Assembly: GCA_029448655.1 (NCBI GenBank)
Contig: JACCLO010000007.1
Location: 3,224,001 to 3,288,000 of the forward strand
Direction of reading: 5' to 3'
From: Wolfiporia cocos
Lineage: Eukaryota > Basidiomycota > Agaricomycetes > Polyporales > Phaeolaceae
DNA length: 64,000 nt
In this document: positions 1 to 14,094 of the stretch, piece by piece
Numbering within the stretch: the first letter of the stretch is position 1
How the letters are laid out: the number at the start of each line of letters is the position of its first letter
Made by a program: the position numbers and the translations under genes
The notes under the pieces: model-generated
What the model saw: the letters and a program-made list of their open reading frames with translations, nothing else
Databases searched by the model: none
Told to the model about the DNA's origin: nothing

Positions 1-2
1 AC

Positions 3-1444
3 CTTGCTGACTCTGTCATCTTATCACATACTGCTCTATCTAAAAACATTGCTCGTATGGTTCCCTCTTTGAGGGTCACTGTTTCATCCGCATGTGGTCC
101 TATGATTGTTCCCACCATGGGTGGATGGTATGAATTGCCCATGAGATTGCCAATTGGCTCCTTGCAACCTTACGATATTGCCCTTGGTGCCGACTGGCTC
201 TCTGCAGCAAGAGCCCATTTAAGCTCATTTGTGATCTTGGAGCCAACTCCATCTGAGAGGGCGGGCTTGCCCCCCAACATCTCTTGGAAGTCCTCACTTT
301 CTTCCTCGTCAGGTGCATCAATAGTACTACTGTAAAATTACCTTGCCAGACTAATGGTTTCTACTCCATGTCTCTGAATGCTTGTGCATGTGCATGTTTA
401 ATCACTGGTTCTCTACATCTCTGCAGTTTTGTTTGTATTGAAAGCGTGGCTGTGCCCTTTGCCAGATTTAGTGCTTGAGCCTGGCCATGCCTCGGAATCC
501 GCTCCTGTTGTAGTCAGTGCCTCCTCTTCAACAGCTCCGCATGCACTGCTGTCCCATGATGTCGATGACTGTGATCTTCTTGTCGAGTTGGGAGTTACCG
601 TGTCTCACAATCTGACACAAGACAATACCTTGTGTCTACTATCAGCGGCCTAAGTCCCATCCTACAACTCCTATGAGGGATGTTGAGAGGAACGTTGCAG
701 TCAATGTCGATAGAGGCGACGTTGAAGGACTCAGACGAGCAGACGTGCAAGGCAAGCAAGAAGGCATAAAGGCATATGAATATTGGCCTAAGCCAAACGT
801 CGAGATTGAACAGTCTGAGGAGTAAGCCTCAGATGTGTCCAGCATATATACATGCAAGCGCAGCACAGTAACTAAGGTCACCCTAAAGTAAGAGGGTCTG
901 TGCATAAAGTATCGGCGCTAGCAGTAACCTAAGTAACGTGCTACTTAGGGGTCGTGACCTAATCGGTGGGGGGCTACGCATAACTGTTAGTCCATAGCGT
1001 GAGCACAGCAGTGGGTCATGTGATATAGTAGACAGAGAGCCTGTGTTTGAGCCTCGCTGGCGCAGGCGCTCTATGTCGCAGAATAATCTGTGACACAATC
1101 ACTTTATAAAATTTTTGCCACAGCTGTTGATTCACCATAACATAGCTTTGTCACCACTTGTTAGTGTACCTGAATGCTCTATAGCTCTTTTTCGTTACTT
1201 ATTGACTGGGAGCTGTGTCTCTCCTGAGTCCCCTTTGCATTGTCAAAGTATTGCAGATTCTTATCCGTCACAACATGAACTAGTGGCGAGAATATATTCC
1301 AAGAGCTCTCAGATCATCTCCTGTCTTTGTCAACTCCTATCATTTTACTCCATCAGTATTGTGCTGCTCTGCAGGAGGCTTTCAAGAATTTCCGCGTATT
1401 GCCAACGAAACACCCAAGGATGTTGTAACTGCCCCCCAAAATAA
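3..1444 (+). pseudogene. retropepsin-like protein gene, 5' truncated, split by a solo LTR
   Basis: The open frame enters from the left window edge and reads through about 310 nt. It contains PYDIALGADWL followed by a hydrophobic segment, which matches the C-terminal lobe of retropepsin-like aspartic proteases found in fungal retroelement-derived genes. The catalytic DSG would lie upstream of the window. A candidate intron runs 313-426 (donor GTGCAT, acceptor CTGCAG); splicing joins phase-compatibly into the frame at 427-612. That frame is interrupted by a 483-bp solo LTR. Removing the LTR plus one target-site copy (488 bp) brings 427-612 and 1101-1444 into one frame ending at TAA 1442-1444. 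So the LTR broke an existing ORF. The downstream half, rich in Ser, Leu and Cys, is not recognised. Whether this was a host gene or a retroelement fragment is unclear. Confidence 0.5.
613..1095 (-). mobile_element. solo LTR, 483 bp, Ty3/gypsy type
   Basis: Read on the minus strand it begins TGTCACAGATTATTC and ends TTGTCTTGTGTCA, so it has TG...CA ends. It is flanked by a perfect 5-bp target-site duplication CAATC (608-612 and 1096-1100). A TATA-like stretch lies in the middle. The ends resemble those of the other gypsy LTRs in this window but the body is different, so it is a separate subfamily. No internal region remains, so it is a recombination product. Confidence 0.85.
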
Positions 1445-1470
1445 AATAAAATAAAATAAAATAAAATAAA
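1438..1470. repeat. AAAAT pentanucleotide microsatellite
   Basis: About 6.6 perfect copies of AAAAT directly at the end of the retropepsin-like frame. Confidence 0.95.
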
Positions 1471-2540
1471 CGACCCTACATTTACTATACTCAAAAAATA
1501 CATATGACTAGGATTCTGAACGTCTGTCTATGCAATTCGTGATTGCCTCTCTAACGACTCGATTGACTCTGCATGCGTGCTGAAAGATTTGCGACCCACA
1601 AACGTAGCGGGTCATGCCGGAACCGGCGCTACTTCAATATTATATAGTGCCATATTCGGCTACGCGATACCCGACTCCCGACGTGCGCGCGCGACGTCCA
1701 GGCACGCGCGAGCTCGGCCTCGGCAAATCCATGTTCCAACACGGCGATTCCAAATGGACAACAAAGTCGGTCTTAAAGGAGACATGTAAGATCGTGCAAC
1801 AAAGCAGCGCGTTCGAGAATCGAGGAAACAGGAACCAAGATTATGTAAACATGCGATCGGAAGCCACTGGCACGAGGCGCTCGGGAAGGGAATGTTGGCA
1901 TAGACGCCAAAGACATTGGCACCTTTGAAATCTCATCCAGGCAAGGTCCCACAAAAGATGCAAAGCAGCAGACGTTTTGGCCTGAGGATAATTTCGAAAG
2001 GCGAACATATATATAACCTCGCGGTGCTTCTAATACTTGAAGCATTAGCGATTAGACTCCGGCGCAAGTTGGAGCATCGCAGCTTCAATGTCGTTTCGAT
2101 GCGTCTAAAAACCTTGCAGCTCAACTTGATGATCACGAGGATTTTGACAACAAATGACAGCGTGCCTATCGGTATCATCAGAAGCTCGTAGACGCTAGCT
2201 TCATCTAAGTCTCTTAGAGTGAAGAATATCGCGATGCCACGATGACCTACGGAGTGATCTGGGACATCGCACAAGCCTCATGCAGGCATCTCAAGACCGG
2301 TCTGTATATGCCACACAGATTCCTGTGTCTGGTAGTCACATAATATGTCCAGTTTTGACGCGAAGCGCTGAGCCTGCTCATCGCCTGTCATTCTCAGACA
2401 CCATGTGAGTAATAGTCGTTATAGCAAACACAATCCGACCCGATGACTAAAGAAACATGCGGAGTCAGCAAAACGTCGGATGTATGTGGCTTCCGAGGCC
2501 AGCCGAACGATATCAGTATCAGTGACCATGCGGCTCCATT
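1471..2540. other. intergenic, no gene recognised
   Basis: Only short unrelated ORFs are present. It would hold the 3' flank of the minus-strand aminotransferase. I see no domain, repeat or RNA gene. Confidence 0.6.
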
Positions 2541-4343
<1,803 letters not shown>

Positions 4344-6670
4344 TAGCCCGAGTATGCACCTCTCGATCTGCGAAGTAGGAACATGTTACGCGGGCCCATA
4401 CGGGGGTTCCTGATTTCATGTCATTGAAGAGCCTTTTGCCCAGTATCTGCACGGGATATAGAGGACTTGTAAAGCTTGTATGGGTTCTCGAATAGCGAGC
4501 AACGTAGCTGGAAGTGCGTATTCATTGATCAGATTCCATTGTGCATGCCACTCGGCGAGTCACCAGCGCTTTGTGGTTGTGCCTGATAACACGTACCGAA
4601 TTATTAGAAAGCGGGACGCGAGTGTACCGGATTTATCATGGTACATAAGACGGTTTCCTGGATATCTGTTGGTAATGCAGCAGGATGAGACCTATGAGAT
4701 CGCTTTGCACTGAAACCGCCTGTGCCAAGGACAAATCTCCATCTACCCGAGTACTTGCGAGTATTCGCCTGCGCAGTCTTTGCGAGGAGCTAATAATGGT
4801 CAGCTGGACTTGATCAAACTTGCCGCATCAATATCAAGTTTCTGATTAATGCGAATCTTAATCTGCTCAGCGGACATGCTCTCGAACGCCGACCGTGACC
4901 ACCTACACCTTGCTAGCTGTGACAATTGCAATTGACGATGACGATGGCTGCACGAAGGCGCGCACTACCATGAGCTGGAGGCTACGTGCATACGCCTAAG
5001 CTGCAGCGGTCAGGTATGAGGTCACGGTCGATGTCGGTCAGCTGCCGAGACAATGAAACAGATCAAATCCTGTGGTTCGGCAACTGCCGACCACTACTTA
5101 CGTTTCAACCTAGGGCAGCTTCGTACTCAACCGTTGACGTGCTGTATGTGCATCTTTCACTAGGGAACATCCTGGAATTCGGGCCACTGCTGGTCTACAA
5201 GCTGGATATCAATGCCTCTGCTACATTGCCCCATGGTTGTCGTAGAGCTGCTCGCGCGCTATGTCTGGAACTTCGCTATGTCAGGAACTTCGCTGTGTCA
5301 GAACGTGACGACGACGCCCCACATTGGCGGCTGGCGGAAGACTTTGCTCTGGTCATCCTGCGGCATATTAATGAGTCTGATTTCGGCTGGCACTAGCCAT
5401 GCATCATGATGACAAATCCAAAATGGATGTAAGCCCATGAGCAAATCCCCGCGGTCATCCGGTGGTCAAACATGCTTCGCCGGACATTTGTATGTATCGA
5501 TGAGCGATCACCTTGATCATCGATATCAGTGTCCCCCGTGTTTGGCACGGCTGTGCCCCGTAACAGTTGGCCACCAAGACCCATCACGTCAGAGCCGTTT
5601 GGTCCCGCCCAGGCAACGCTGCATTGGACCAGGCAATGCTGGCCGTGGCAGCTCTTTTGCTCAGATCACGGCCTTTACCTGCTGAATGGAGAAATAGCAC
5701 CCGAATTGGACATAGAACTTCAATCGATTCTCGTACCTGTGCGGCTGGGCCTCCGCTGGGACGAATTTTTAACCGTTGGTAAGTATAACTTCACACATCT
5801 GTCAACCGCTCTATTCACTTTGAAAGTCTTCGAGGAACATCAGGCACTATACGCACCGGACAGCTGAATGGTTCATCCCGGGACTCCGGTGAGTGATGCC
5901 AGCACAACAGCATTAAGATCTCTGCAATCTGAGCAGATAACGGAGATCTTCTGTTGCAGCTAGTCACACTCTGTGAGCGAGATCATCTAGAAGTTGGTGA
6001 GCACCGATTAACACGCAACGGTTGGTCATGCGCATCATGTGTTATGGCACAGGATGTGAGACCAGTTTGCAGCGATGCGCTCTTATGATCATCAGCTCCG
6101 CACGGCGCCAAACACGTCTACGATGTCGCGAATGGCAAGTCAAGCCAGAGTTTATTCCATACAACCCTGACGGCAGACAGGTGAAATAGCACGTTTGGCG
6201 TGATTTCTCTCGTGAAACACCTCCTGGTCCAGGCGCGTTAGCAGCTGTGGCAACCATTCAATTCGGACTTGCCGCCGATGGCGCCTTGCTTACGCGGTTC
6301 CTGTAACTGGGCTGCTCTGGCAAGGCTGGCTCGACGAAACTGCAGTGCCTGTCATTTGATACTGTATTCCCTGCCTGTCGAGACCGCGGTGCTTGCTCGC
6401 CGAGGCAAAGCACAGGGAAAACGCTTCTACGTGCTCGCTCGTTGGCGCCACCACGCTTAATATGTTCTGCCGAATACAGCAACCTAGTATTGATCGTGGT
6501 TCAGCCAAGCGACGGTTGTAGACAGATCGGCGGCGGCAGCATGAGCGACAGGCTGAGATTTCATCTCCACCGACCCTGCGCCCGATCCACGAGTGCGATA
6601 CCCGAGTAGAAAGTGGGCATCTGCTTGAAAGCAGCACGTGGTCAGAAGACCATTTCCTTATAGGAAAGTA
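4344..6670. other. intergenic, no gene recognised
   Basis: Several ORFs of 60-136 codons occur (the longest at 4986-5396, +), but none shows a known motif and none can be joined into a convincing spliced frame. I treat the stretch as non-coding or degenerate, with the promoter of the permease gene at its right end. Confidence 0.5.
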
Positions 6671-6722
6671 GTATATATCATGTTCGGCTTCGAATGGCTC
6701 CAGTCGCCTTTCTGCTTCTCAC
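6671..6722 (+). promoter_or_regulatory. TATA-like box and CT-rich tract upstream of permease
   Basis: A GTATATATCA element lies 97 nt before the permease ATG, followed by a CT-rich tract (about 6706-6720). This arrangement is common in fungal core promoters. It is an inference from position only. Confidence 0.35.
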
Positions 6723-6767
6723 AGCCTGCGAGGTAGCTTGCGACAAGCCCGTTCTTCCGAAAGCAGT

Positions 6768-9196
6768 ATGGTAGCAGATGAGATCAAGGACAAGCTGCCT
6801 GAGTCTGAAGTGAAGGGCAGTTACTCAGACTCAGAGGCCAATGTATCGGTGTCGCCAACGGGCAGCTTGGAACATGGGCCAGGTCTCAAGCGGCAGATGA
6901 AGAATAGGCACATCTCCATGATCAGGTGTGTCGAAGTTGTGATCTGGTCCCTCCATATTCCTTGAGCTGAATGACGTGCTGGTATATAGTATCGGTGGTA
7001 TGTACAAGATTTCCCCCGCGAACGAGGTTGTAGTCGTGACACACAGGGATTAGGCGTCATCGGCACAGGCCTTTTCGTGGGCACGGCGACTTCACTTACG
7101 CAAGGAGGTCCCGTTGGACTTCTGTTGGGCTATCTACTAGTAGGCTCCCTATGCTACAGTGTTATGGTTGGTTTGAAAAGACACACATACATTCTTTGGT
7201 TTCCTGACTCGTCGTAACAGGTTTGTCTCGGCGAAATGGCTGCACTTCTCCCAGTCGCTGGAGCCCATATTACATTTGCAGAGCGCTTCGTTGATCCTGC
7301 ATGGTCCTTTGCACTGGGTTGGCTGTACTGTAAGTTCTTCCACACAGCGAATAAGTGTTGTATGGTTATGAACAGTTATCATTAAGGGTATTTTTGGACA
7401 ATCGCACTACCTGCGGAAATCAGTGCTGCAGCAATTTTGATCAACTATTGGTATGGTCATTATGCTACGGCACAGCCGGAGTCACTGACTCGCGTAGGAA
7501 CACGACGATTAACGATGGTGTATGGATCGCAATATGCCTAGTTGTCATTATAATCATCAATATGTTCGGAGTCGGTTCGTGGGCACACTATAGTGTTCGT
7601 TCCCTTCTGACGATATTATTGCGCAGGCATATACGGAGAGGCTGAGTTCGTGTTCGCCTCCATCAAGGTTCTAACAATTACGGGACTCATTATACTGGGA
7701 ATTGTTCTTGATCTTGGTGGGGGACCAAACCACGACCGTATCGGGTTCCGGTACTGGAAGCATCCCGGTCCATTTGCGCAGTTTGCCGGCATCCCCGGCG
7801 CCACAGGCCGGTTCCTCGCATGGTGGGCAGTCATGACACAGGCAGCATACTCGTTCATCGGCACAGAAGTGGTAGCGGTGCGTGACCCTCTCTCTCTGAG
7901 CTAAGATCATAGGGAAGGCTCTGACATTGTGGTACAATCATGTTCAGTTAGCCGGTGCAGAAGCGAAGAACCCTCGACGAAACATACCCAAAGCCATTCG
8001 CAATGTTTACATTCGCATCATTCTCTTCTACGTGGGTGGTGTCATCGTCATCGGCCTTCTTGTACCATACACGGACCCGAGACTCAACCTCGCGAGTGGC
8101 ACGGCCACAGCATCCCCGTTCGTGATTGCGATTGAGACCGCCGGAATTAAGGCACTCCCATCTGTGAGTGCTACCTTGCCCTAGTCGGAGTTACACGCTC
8201 AAATATCTGCAGCTCATCAACGCATGTCTACTGACTGCGGCTTGGTCAGCTGGAAACAGTGATCTATACGGTAGTTCTCGCGCTCTCTGTGAGTGATTAC
8301 CTGTAGGTACCTTGTGTTTCACTCATTGGCCTCGTAGATGGCCTGGCTATAAACGGCAACGCGCCAAAGATCTTCACGACAGTAAACAAACGTGGGTTGC
8401 CATGGGTTGCTTTGATAGTCAACGCTGCCCTAGGCTGCCTTGCGTTTATGGGCATTCGTAGCGGGAGTGGAACCGTGTTCGGCTGGTTGGTCATGTCATG
8501 ATTGCTTTCACTACCGTACATGTTTGACTTACTCGCTTTTAGGCTCGCAAATATGTGCGCTGAAATTGCTGGCCAGTCGTTGTTTGCGTGCTAATAGAAA
8601 CTGCAGGATTGCGCTCGCCGGCTTGTTCTCCTGGTTTGCGATTTCTGTGACCTATATTCGCTTCCACAAGGGCGTTCAAGTTCAACAAATCGATCCAGAA
8701 CTATTTCCGTATAAGGCACCACTGCAGCCATATTTGTCGTGGTATTCTGCTATCCTCTGTTTCATCATCTGCTTTGTAAGTCTGATGCAGTCACACCACG
8801 CCGCACTTTCTCATCCGTCCGCTCTGCGATACAGTTCAGTGCATACTCCGTGTTTCTGAAGGGCGACTGGAACACTGCAACATTTGTAACGAACTACATT
8901 CCCATGATGATGTTCCCCGTACTCTATATTGGCAAGCGGCTCTACTCCCGCACCAAGCTGGTTCCATATGACGAAATGGACTTCAAGACCGGTCTTGATG
9001 AGGCGATCGCAGCCTCGTAAGCCCCTTATCTTTGCCATGCGAGAATGTCTCAGAAACTCACGAACCCTCTCCTATGCAGCTACGATGAACCCCCTCCCAG
9101 AAATTGGGCGGAGCGCATTTGGCAAGTTCTGGTGAGTGTCTCATAACGTGCATTTAGCTATCAAAGAGAGCCAACTTCAACATTACCCAGATGTAA
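6768..9196 (+). CDS. amino acid permease (yeast amino acid transporter / APC family)
   Basis: Fifteen exons: 6768-6925, 6990-6997, 7054-7166, 7221-7329, 7387-7450, 7498-7574, 7627-7877, 7948-8163, 8213-8288, 8338-8485, 8543-8554, 8607-8775, 8835-9016, 9080-9131 and 9191-9196. They sum to 1641 nt (546 aa), the usual size of fungal plasma-membrane amino acid permeases. Signature stretches are [14 protein letters not shown] in the first membrane span, [16 protein letters not shown] in the conserved loop after span 5, [18 protein letters not shown], and a C-terminal [16 protein letters not shown]. About 12 membrane spans are expected. The role is proton-coupled amino acid uptake; substrate specificity is unknown. 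Three exons are tiny: 8 nt, 12 nt, and a last exon carrying only Met plus stop. Without the last splice the frame would end VSVS instead. The start is the first ATG of the frame; the N-terminal 50 residues are hydrophilic, as in the family. Confidence 0.92.
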
Positions 9197-10351
9197 AACA
9201 TGCTTAATGACCCGATGGTTGTTCTGTCTACGAAATAAACTAGAATCACGTGTAATGAAATTGCCAGTGTCCTGTCAAAAAGGCACACTAATTCGCCGAT
9301 TGTGTTGTAGTAATTTCATGATAATGATGACCTTACGGGGCCACTGAGTGCCCGTTCTCACCATGTCATCCTGAAACACCGAGACGACGAGGAGATGAAT
9401 GACATCTCGTGCGCAAGTTGTAATATACATGATCCAGATCTTGCCCTGTCTGCTTCCACGATTCTACATGAATCTGGTTGTCACTATCACTGTCATATGT
9501 TCAAGTATCTGGAGCAAACTTTGCATCCGCGCGCAGCGCTCAAGCCCACTGGATTGCATCTGATGATCATTTGAGTTAGTTCGATTCAACTAGCATTCAA
9601 ACTGGAAGGCGCCCATGGAACCAATCGGAACTCTCCTACTGTCGCTGGAAAAGGCCGCTCATACGGTATATAGTTTCGATGAAAGCACTTGATATTCTCA
9701 CGGATGGAGTCCAGAGCTATAGCACAGCCTGCTCGCATTGATGCCGATTGCGCCGCGGCGTTTTCCTGGAGCTTTCGACTTACCGAAAGGCAGGCACAAC
9801 CTAGCCTGCCGCCTGGCAAGGGTCCAAGCACGCATTAGGTGGCATGTTGCTCAACAGTATACTAAGGTTTATACCAGGTGCTCTCCTCCATGCCGCACTA
9901 ACATGTAACATCACTACGGGTTATAGGCTACACCCATACCGGCGACAGCACTGTGATACGCGTACGCTGAGCTTCCACACACCCGATCACCCGGTGACTT
10001 CTCGAAATCATGGCCTAGAGACGCGCATCTTACAAGCGTGATATGCTAACCTCGGCAACGGGGGATGAGATATATAAATCGTGGCGACCGTGATGTTGCC
10101 TGTATTGACCAGAACTCTGCGGTTGCGCGGCAGCTCTATAATCGCTACCGACGTTGACGGACGACCTCATAAGCTTCACATTGGGGGAGTAAGAAGGCTG
10201 TATTCAGAAGGTATAGCTTCTCATGGGGGAGTTCCGAGCTATATCCGTTTTGACCCCGCGAGGCAGGCCCTTAACAATTCTACATAGCACTCACGTCTGA
10301 CAGTCATCCGGAACTCTCGTTCTCCTCTGCTTCCTCCGCAACCGTGCCAAC
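9197..10351. other. intergenic, no gene recognised
   Basis: No ORF with recognisable motifs. A CT-rich tract (about 10305-10340) directly before the next ATG is typical of fungal 5' leaders. Confidence 0.6.
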
Positions 10352-10908
10352 ATGCAGACCTCATTATTATCGGCGGCCCGCGTCTCCTACAATGGTTACT
10401 CACGGTTGCCAGCGCTATGTGGTAACGCATCATCTCATGCGTTCAGGGCGCGGATGATGTCCACCGCCCCGAAGCCACTACACAAATTTTTCGTTTGGGC
10501 ACCTGATGTGACCGATCCCGGCGCGTTCCAGCGCCGGATGTCTCAGCGTCCCAAGCACCTTGAACGAGCCAAGGTCTTGTACGAGTCTGGGTTCCTCAGT
10601 ACGTCGTATCAACCCTCTTCCAGCCTACGCATTGCTTACCATTAACAGAGATCGGAGGACCCCTTCTTACTCCGGAGTCGATTGCATCACCCAATGCAGA
10701 AAAGAAGATGACAGGTTCTATCATTATATGTGAAGCAGACAGCATTGAGACAGTAAGGAAAACATGGGAAGAAGATCTCTACTATCAGAACGGTGTGGTA
10801 CGTCACATGGTGGTCGAACAGCTGCTATGGAACACTGATGCTCGGGTTGATCTCCAGTGGGACAAAGAGAAGCTGTTTGTTGTGCCCTTCCTACCCACGT
10901 ACATGTAA
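10352..10908 (+). CDS. YCII-related domain protein, probably mitochondrial
   Basis: Three exons, 10352-10598, 10649-10797 and 10858-10908, with introns of 50 and 60 nt, give 447 nt (148 aa). After an Arg/Ser/Ala-rich N terminus of about 35 residues, which could be a mitochondrial presequence, comes KFFVWAPDVTDPGAFQRR, then HLERAKVLYESGFLKIGGPL and a C-terminal WDKEKLFVVPFL. This follows the layout of YCII/EthD-like small ferredoxin-like fold proteins, which have the pattern of an initial beta strand, H-x-x-R-A, GGP and a late strand. The biochemical role of the fungal members is not established. The leader before the ATG is CT-rich, supporting this start; a second Met about 36 codons in would remove the presequence. 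Confidence 0.85.
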
Positions 10909-12350
10909 AGCTGCACATGGTCGATGGTCGCCATGATGTGTATCGCTCTGTTACCAACGTGTGCAATAGTTCACGATATCATGCTTCTTGGTTGTTTGAC
11001 CAATCGCATCTGGATTGATACGTAGTGGCTCACTCGCGGGATCGGCTAGCGTGCTCCCGCGGAAGTGCTGATGAACCCTGAGTTGCCAACTGATACGGCA
11101 CAATCCGCAAATACATACCGCCAGCGATGAAGAAGACCCTTCTGCTCATCTGTCATGCATCATGATCCAAACGCCAGGATAACAATTCTACGCAGGTCGT
11201 GGTCATTGGATTTGCCTCGGCAGTCTGAATCAATACATCCCGTGTCTATGTGATCGTCGTACTTCTAGCTCGCGCCGTAGATTCATGATGCGCATTATTT
11301 GCGACCAAGGCGATGCCGCGTTGGCAGCCATCCCAATGACCAGGCAGATGACCTGCCGGCTTGGTGTACGTTATGACCCAAATTGCATCAAGTGCGAAAC
11401 GCAGCCCGAAGCTCTGTGCGGGAGCTTAGCTGAACGAATGGCTTCCATTCCTGACTTGACATGACAGCTGTGGAGTGCGATTGCGTTCAACGTTCAGTCA
11501 TCTTTGCAGTCGGATCAATGTGTATGTACGACGTATCACTCTCTGTACATGTGCTGTGGCGTCCAGACCGTGGCAGCGCTGTGACAAACTGCCGTGATCG
11601 GCAGTAAGATGCTCGAGTGAGCGCCAGGTAGCCAGGATTACCGAGACAGGACACCCAACTTCTCAGCCAGACAGATTTCTCAGGCGACACCAGACATCAT
11701 AACCCATGCATCAGTTCGAGATGAGTGTAACAGCGCAGAAACCAGCGCAAGGCCTGGGTTCAACCGCAGTCGTGGGATTGGCAAGCCATGCATACTCAGG
11801 CGCAGGGCTCGCTCCAGACACCTGTCAATCGAAGTGGCATAGTTGATTCCTCTGGGGTCAGTATGCCCAGGAACGGTATCGAACCCACTCGACTTGTGGC
11901 ACAGCATATTGTTCATCTATCCGGTTCAGCAATGTCGTCAATATAGGATGGGTCCCTCTTACCTTCGACACGAAACAAAGCACCGAGCATCGCACAGCGC
12001 TGGTTCTCACCTATTTGGCAATTCCAACGGTCTACAGACAAGATGCTTCGTTTTCTCACCTGTATTGTGGCCGAAACGTCTCGCATTACCCCTGGTCCAT
12101 GATCCTCGCAGATCGCGGTGCCGTCGCACCACAGATTGATCAGCTTTCCTGCCAGTCTTCCGAGACGTTATGCTGCAGTTGTGTGCAAAACATATCTGCT
12201 AAGTGCGCGCGTCAAAGTTGGAGATATGCCACGCGCCCAACTACCCAATCCGTGCATGATGCTGTACCATGAGCGGCGTAGTATATGTAAGTGATACACA
12301 CGACCGTGCATGCCACATACACCACCCAGAAACTCTAATTGTTCACCGCC
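10909..12350. other. intergenic, no gene recognised
   Basis: Short ORFs only. The right end should hold the promoter of the first family A gene. Confidence 0.6.
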
Positions 12351-13600
12351 ATGGTCGTCATCAATGCTGGCTTCCCTATAACTGAGGCGCAGCTTGTTGC
12401 GCTGTTCATGCAGGCCGTCTCTTACGGTGTTCACCTAGTGACATTCACCATCTGTATCTGGACACTGTTTCGCACAACCAGTGCAGGCTATCGGAAGTCC
12501 ATCAACTGGCCATGGTTCATTATCGCGGTGACCCTGTTTGCCGTCGGGACGGTGGATGTATCCTTCAATTTCTACCATAACATGATCGCATTCGTCTACT
12601 ATACTGGACCTGGTGGTGCAATCGTTCCTTTCCAAGAGATATCGAATTGGCTCAATGTTATGCGAGTACGTCCATGCCACTCCTTTTGCAGCACATACTG
12701 AACCTATCTCAGAGTGCATGGTTCTTCCTCGAAGGCATCGTATCTGATGCTGCATTGGTATGGCATAATTGTCTTGGACAATCCGCTGTGATTGCTGAGA
12801 TACCTCTCAGATGTACCGTTGCTGGGCTATCTGGAGTAGAAAGTGGGCCGTCATCGCCTTCCCGATCCTGCTGTGGCTGGGAGCAATCTCTTGCGCCATC
12901 GTCTACATGATATACATCTGCACACTGCACGTTGAGACGAGCATTCCCGACGCGAACAAGCTGAAGCCATGGCTATCTGCATATTGTACTATCACGCTCG
13001 CGGTCAACCTAATAAGCACCGGTATGTCACACAATAGCGTAAACACGATTTCATCTCATGATATATGACGTGATAGGCATGATCGTATACCGTATAGGCA
13101 AAGTCAGCAATCAATCTGCCCAATACTTCTCTAATAACTCTCGCGGATCAAGCACTCGCATGAACCTAGCCGGTATCAACAGGATCATCGTCGAATCTGC
13201 CCTTCTGTACACAGCATCTGTCGCGGTATCGCTCATCACCGAGGTGATCTCAAGCAATGCCATATACAATGTCACAGACGTCGTACGTAATTGACAGCGC
13301 TTGCTGAACAGATATCCTGACTGCTGCGGTCTTCAGAGCCTCGAGTTGGCTGGTATCTCATTCGACCTTATCATCATTCGTATCGGCAGAGGTATCGCTG
13401 CGGAGCAGACACAGATATTCACCGAGACAGCCCGCCCACCTATTGCGGTGCATATTGCGAAATCAGCTGCAGTTCATGGTTCGCGTCCAGTAGGAATGGA
13501 TACTGTCGACTATGAGGTGGCAGGTGTACAAACCATAAAGGAGGATGGAAAGGTTGACACCATCCGGTGGCACGATGAAATTCCCGAGCCTACGAGATGA
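12351..13600 (+). CDS. multi-spanning membrane protein, family A copy 1
   Basis: Five exons, 12351-12665, 12713-12757, 12811-13021, 13077-13282 and 13337-13600, sum to 1041 nt (346 aa). The protein starts FPITEAQLVALFMQAVSYG and continues through about seven hydrophobic segments. Landmarks are VDVSFNFYHNMIAF, SAWFFLEGIVSDAAL (the 45-nt exon 2), YRCWAIWSRKWAV, GMIVYRIGKV and SLELAGISFDLIIIRIG, followed by a hydrophilic tail of about 70 residues. This is a large basidiomycete-specific family annotated only as hypothetical 7-TM-like proteins; its function is unknown. Three further copies lie within 10 kb with the same exon phases. The orientation is convergent with copy 2. Confidence 0.85.
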
Positions 13601-14094
13601 TCTAAAGCGATCCGTCTGAGGCAAATCTCTCATATTCCCTCCCGGTATATACTGTACAGCGGCTCTGAGGTATTCGGGGTATTGTGGTAGTTATCCTTAC
13701 CGCTTTGATTGAGCTCGTCACTATGGATATGTATTGTATGTACTGTAGTGATCGTAAAATGAATGAACTCTATGACTGTTAACTTATTCGCAATAGACGG
13801 TTTGCTATAGTGAGGAAGATCTCAGAGTGCCCACTTCCAGCGTATATGCAGGTCATTCGAATTTCACTTTCAATCGTACTCCTCTATTAGTGAGCAGTGT
13901 ACGGTGAAGCAAACCGGGCCCGTCTTGAATGACAATCTATGCTGTCGCTCATACTAAGAACTACAAACAACCTTGCTATATGTTATACTTTGATGCAGTA
14001 CAGCACTGGAAGCCTGCACTTGACAGATGGTGGGCCAGCCACAGTAGCATAGTGCGCAGAAGCATCGCTGGATATACCAATATAGTATCACACG
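13601..14094. other. intergenic between convergent family A genes
   Basis: No ORF of interest; it presumably holds the two 3' UTRs. Confidence 0.6.

Noticed and set aside
11861..11930. Possible minus-strand tRNA (GGTTCGATACC-like box)
   Set aside because: No matching A-box arm or acceptor stem at the right distance.
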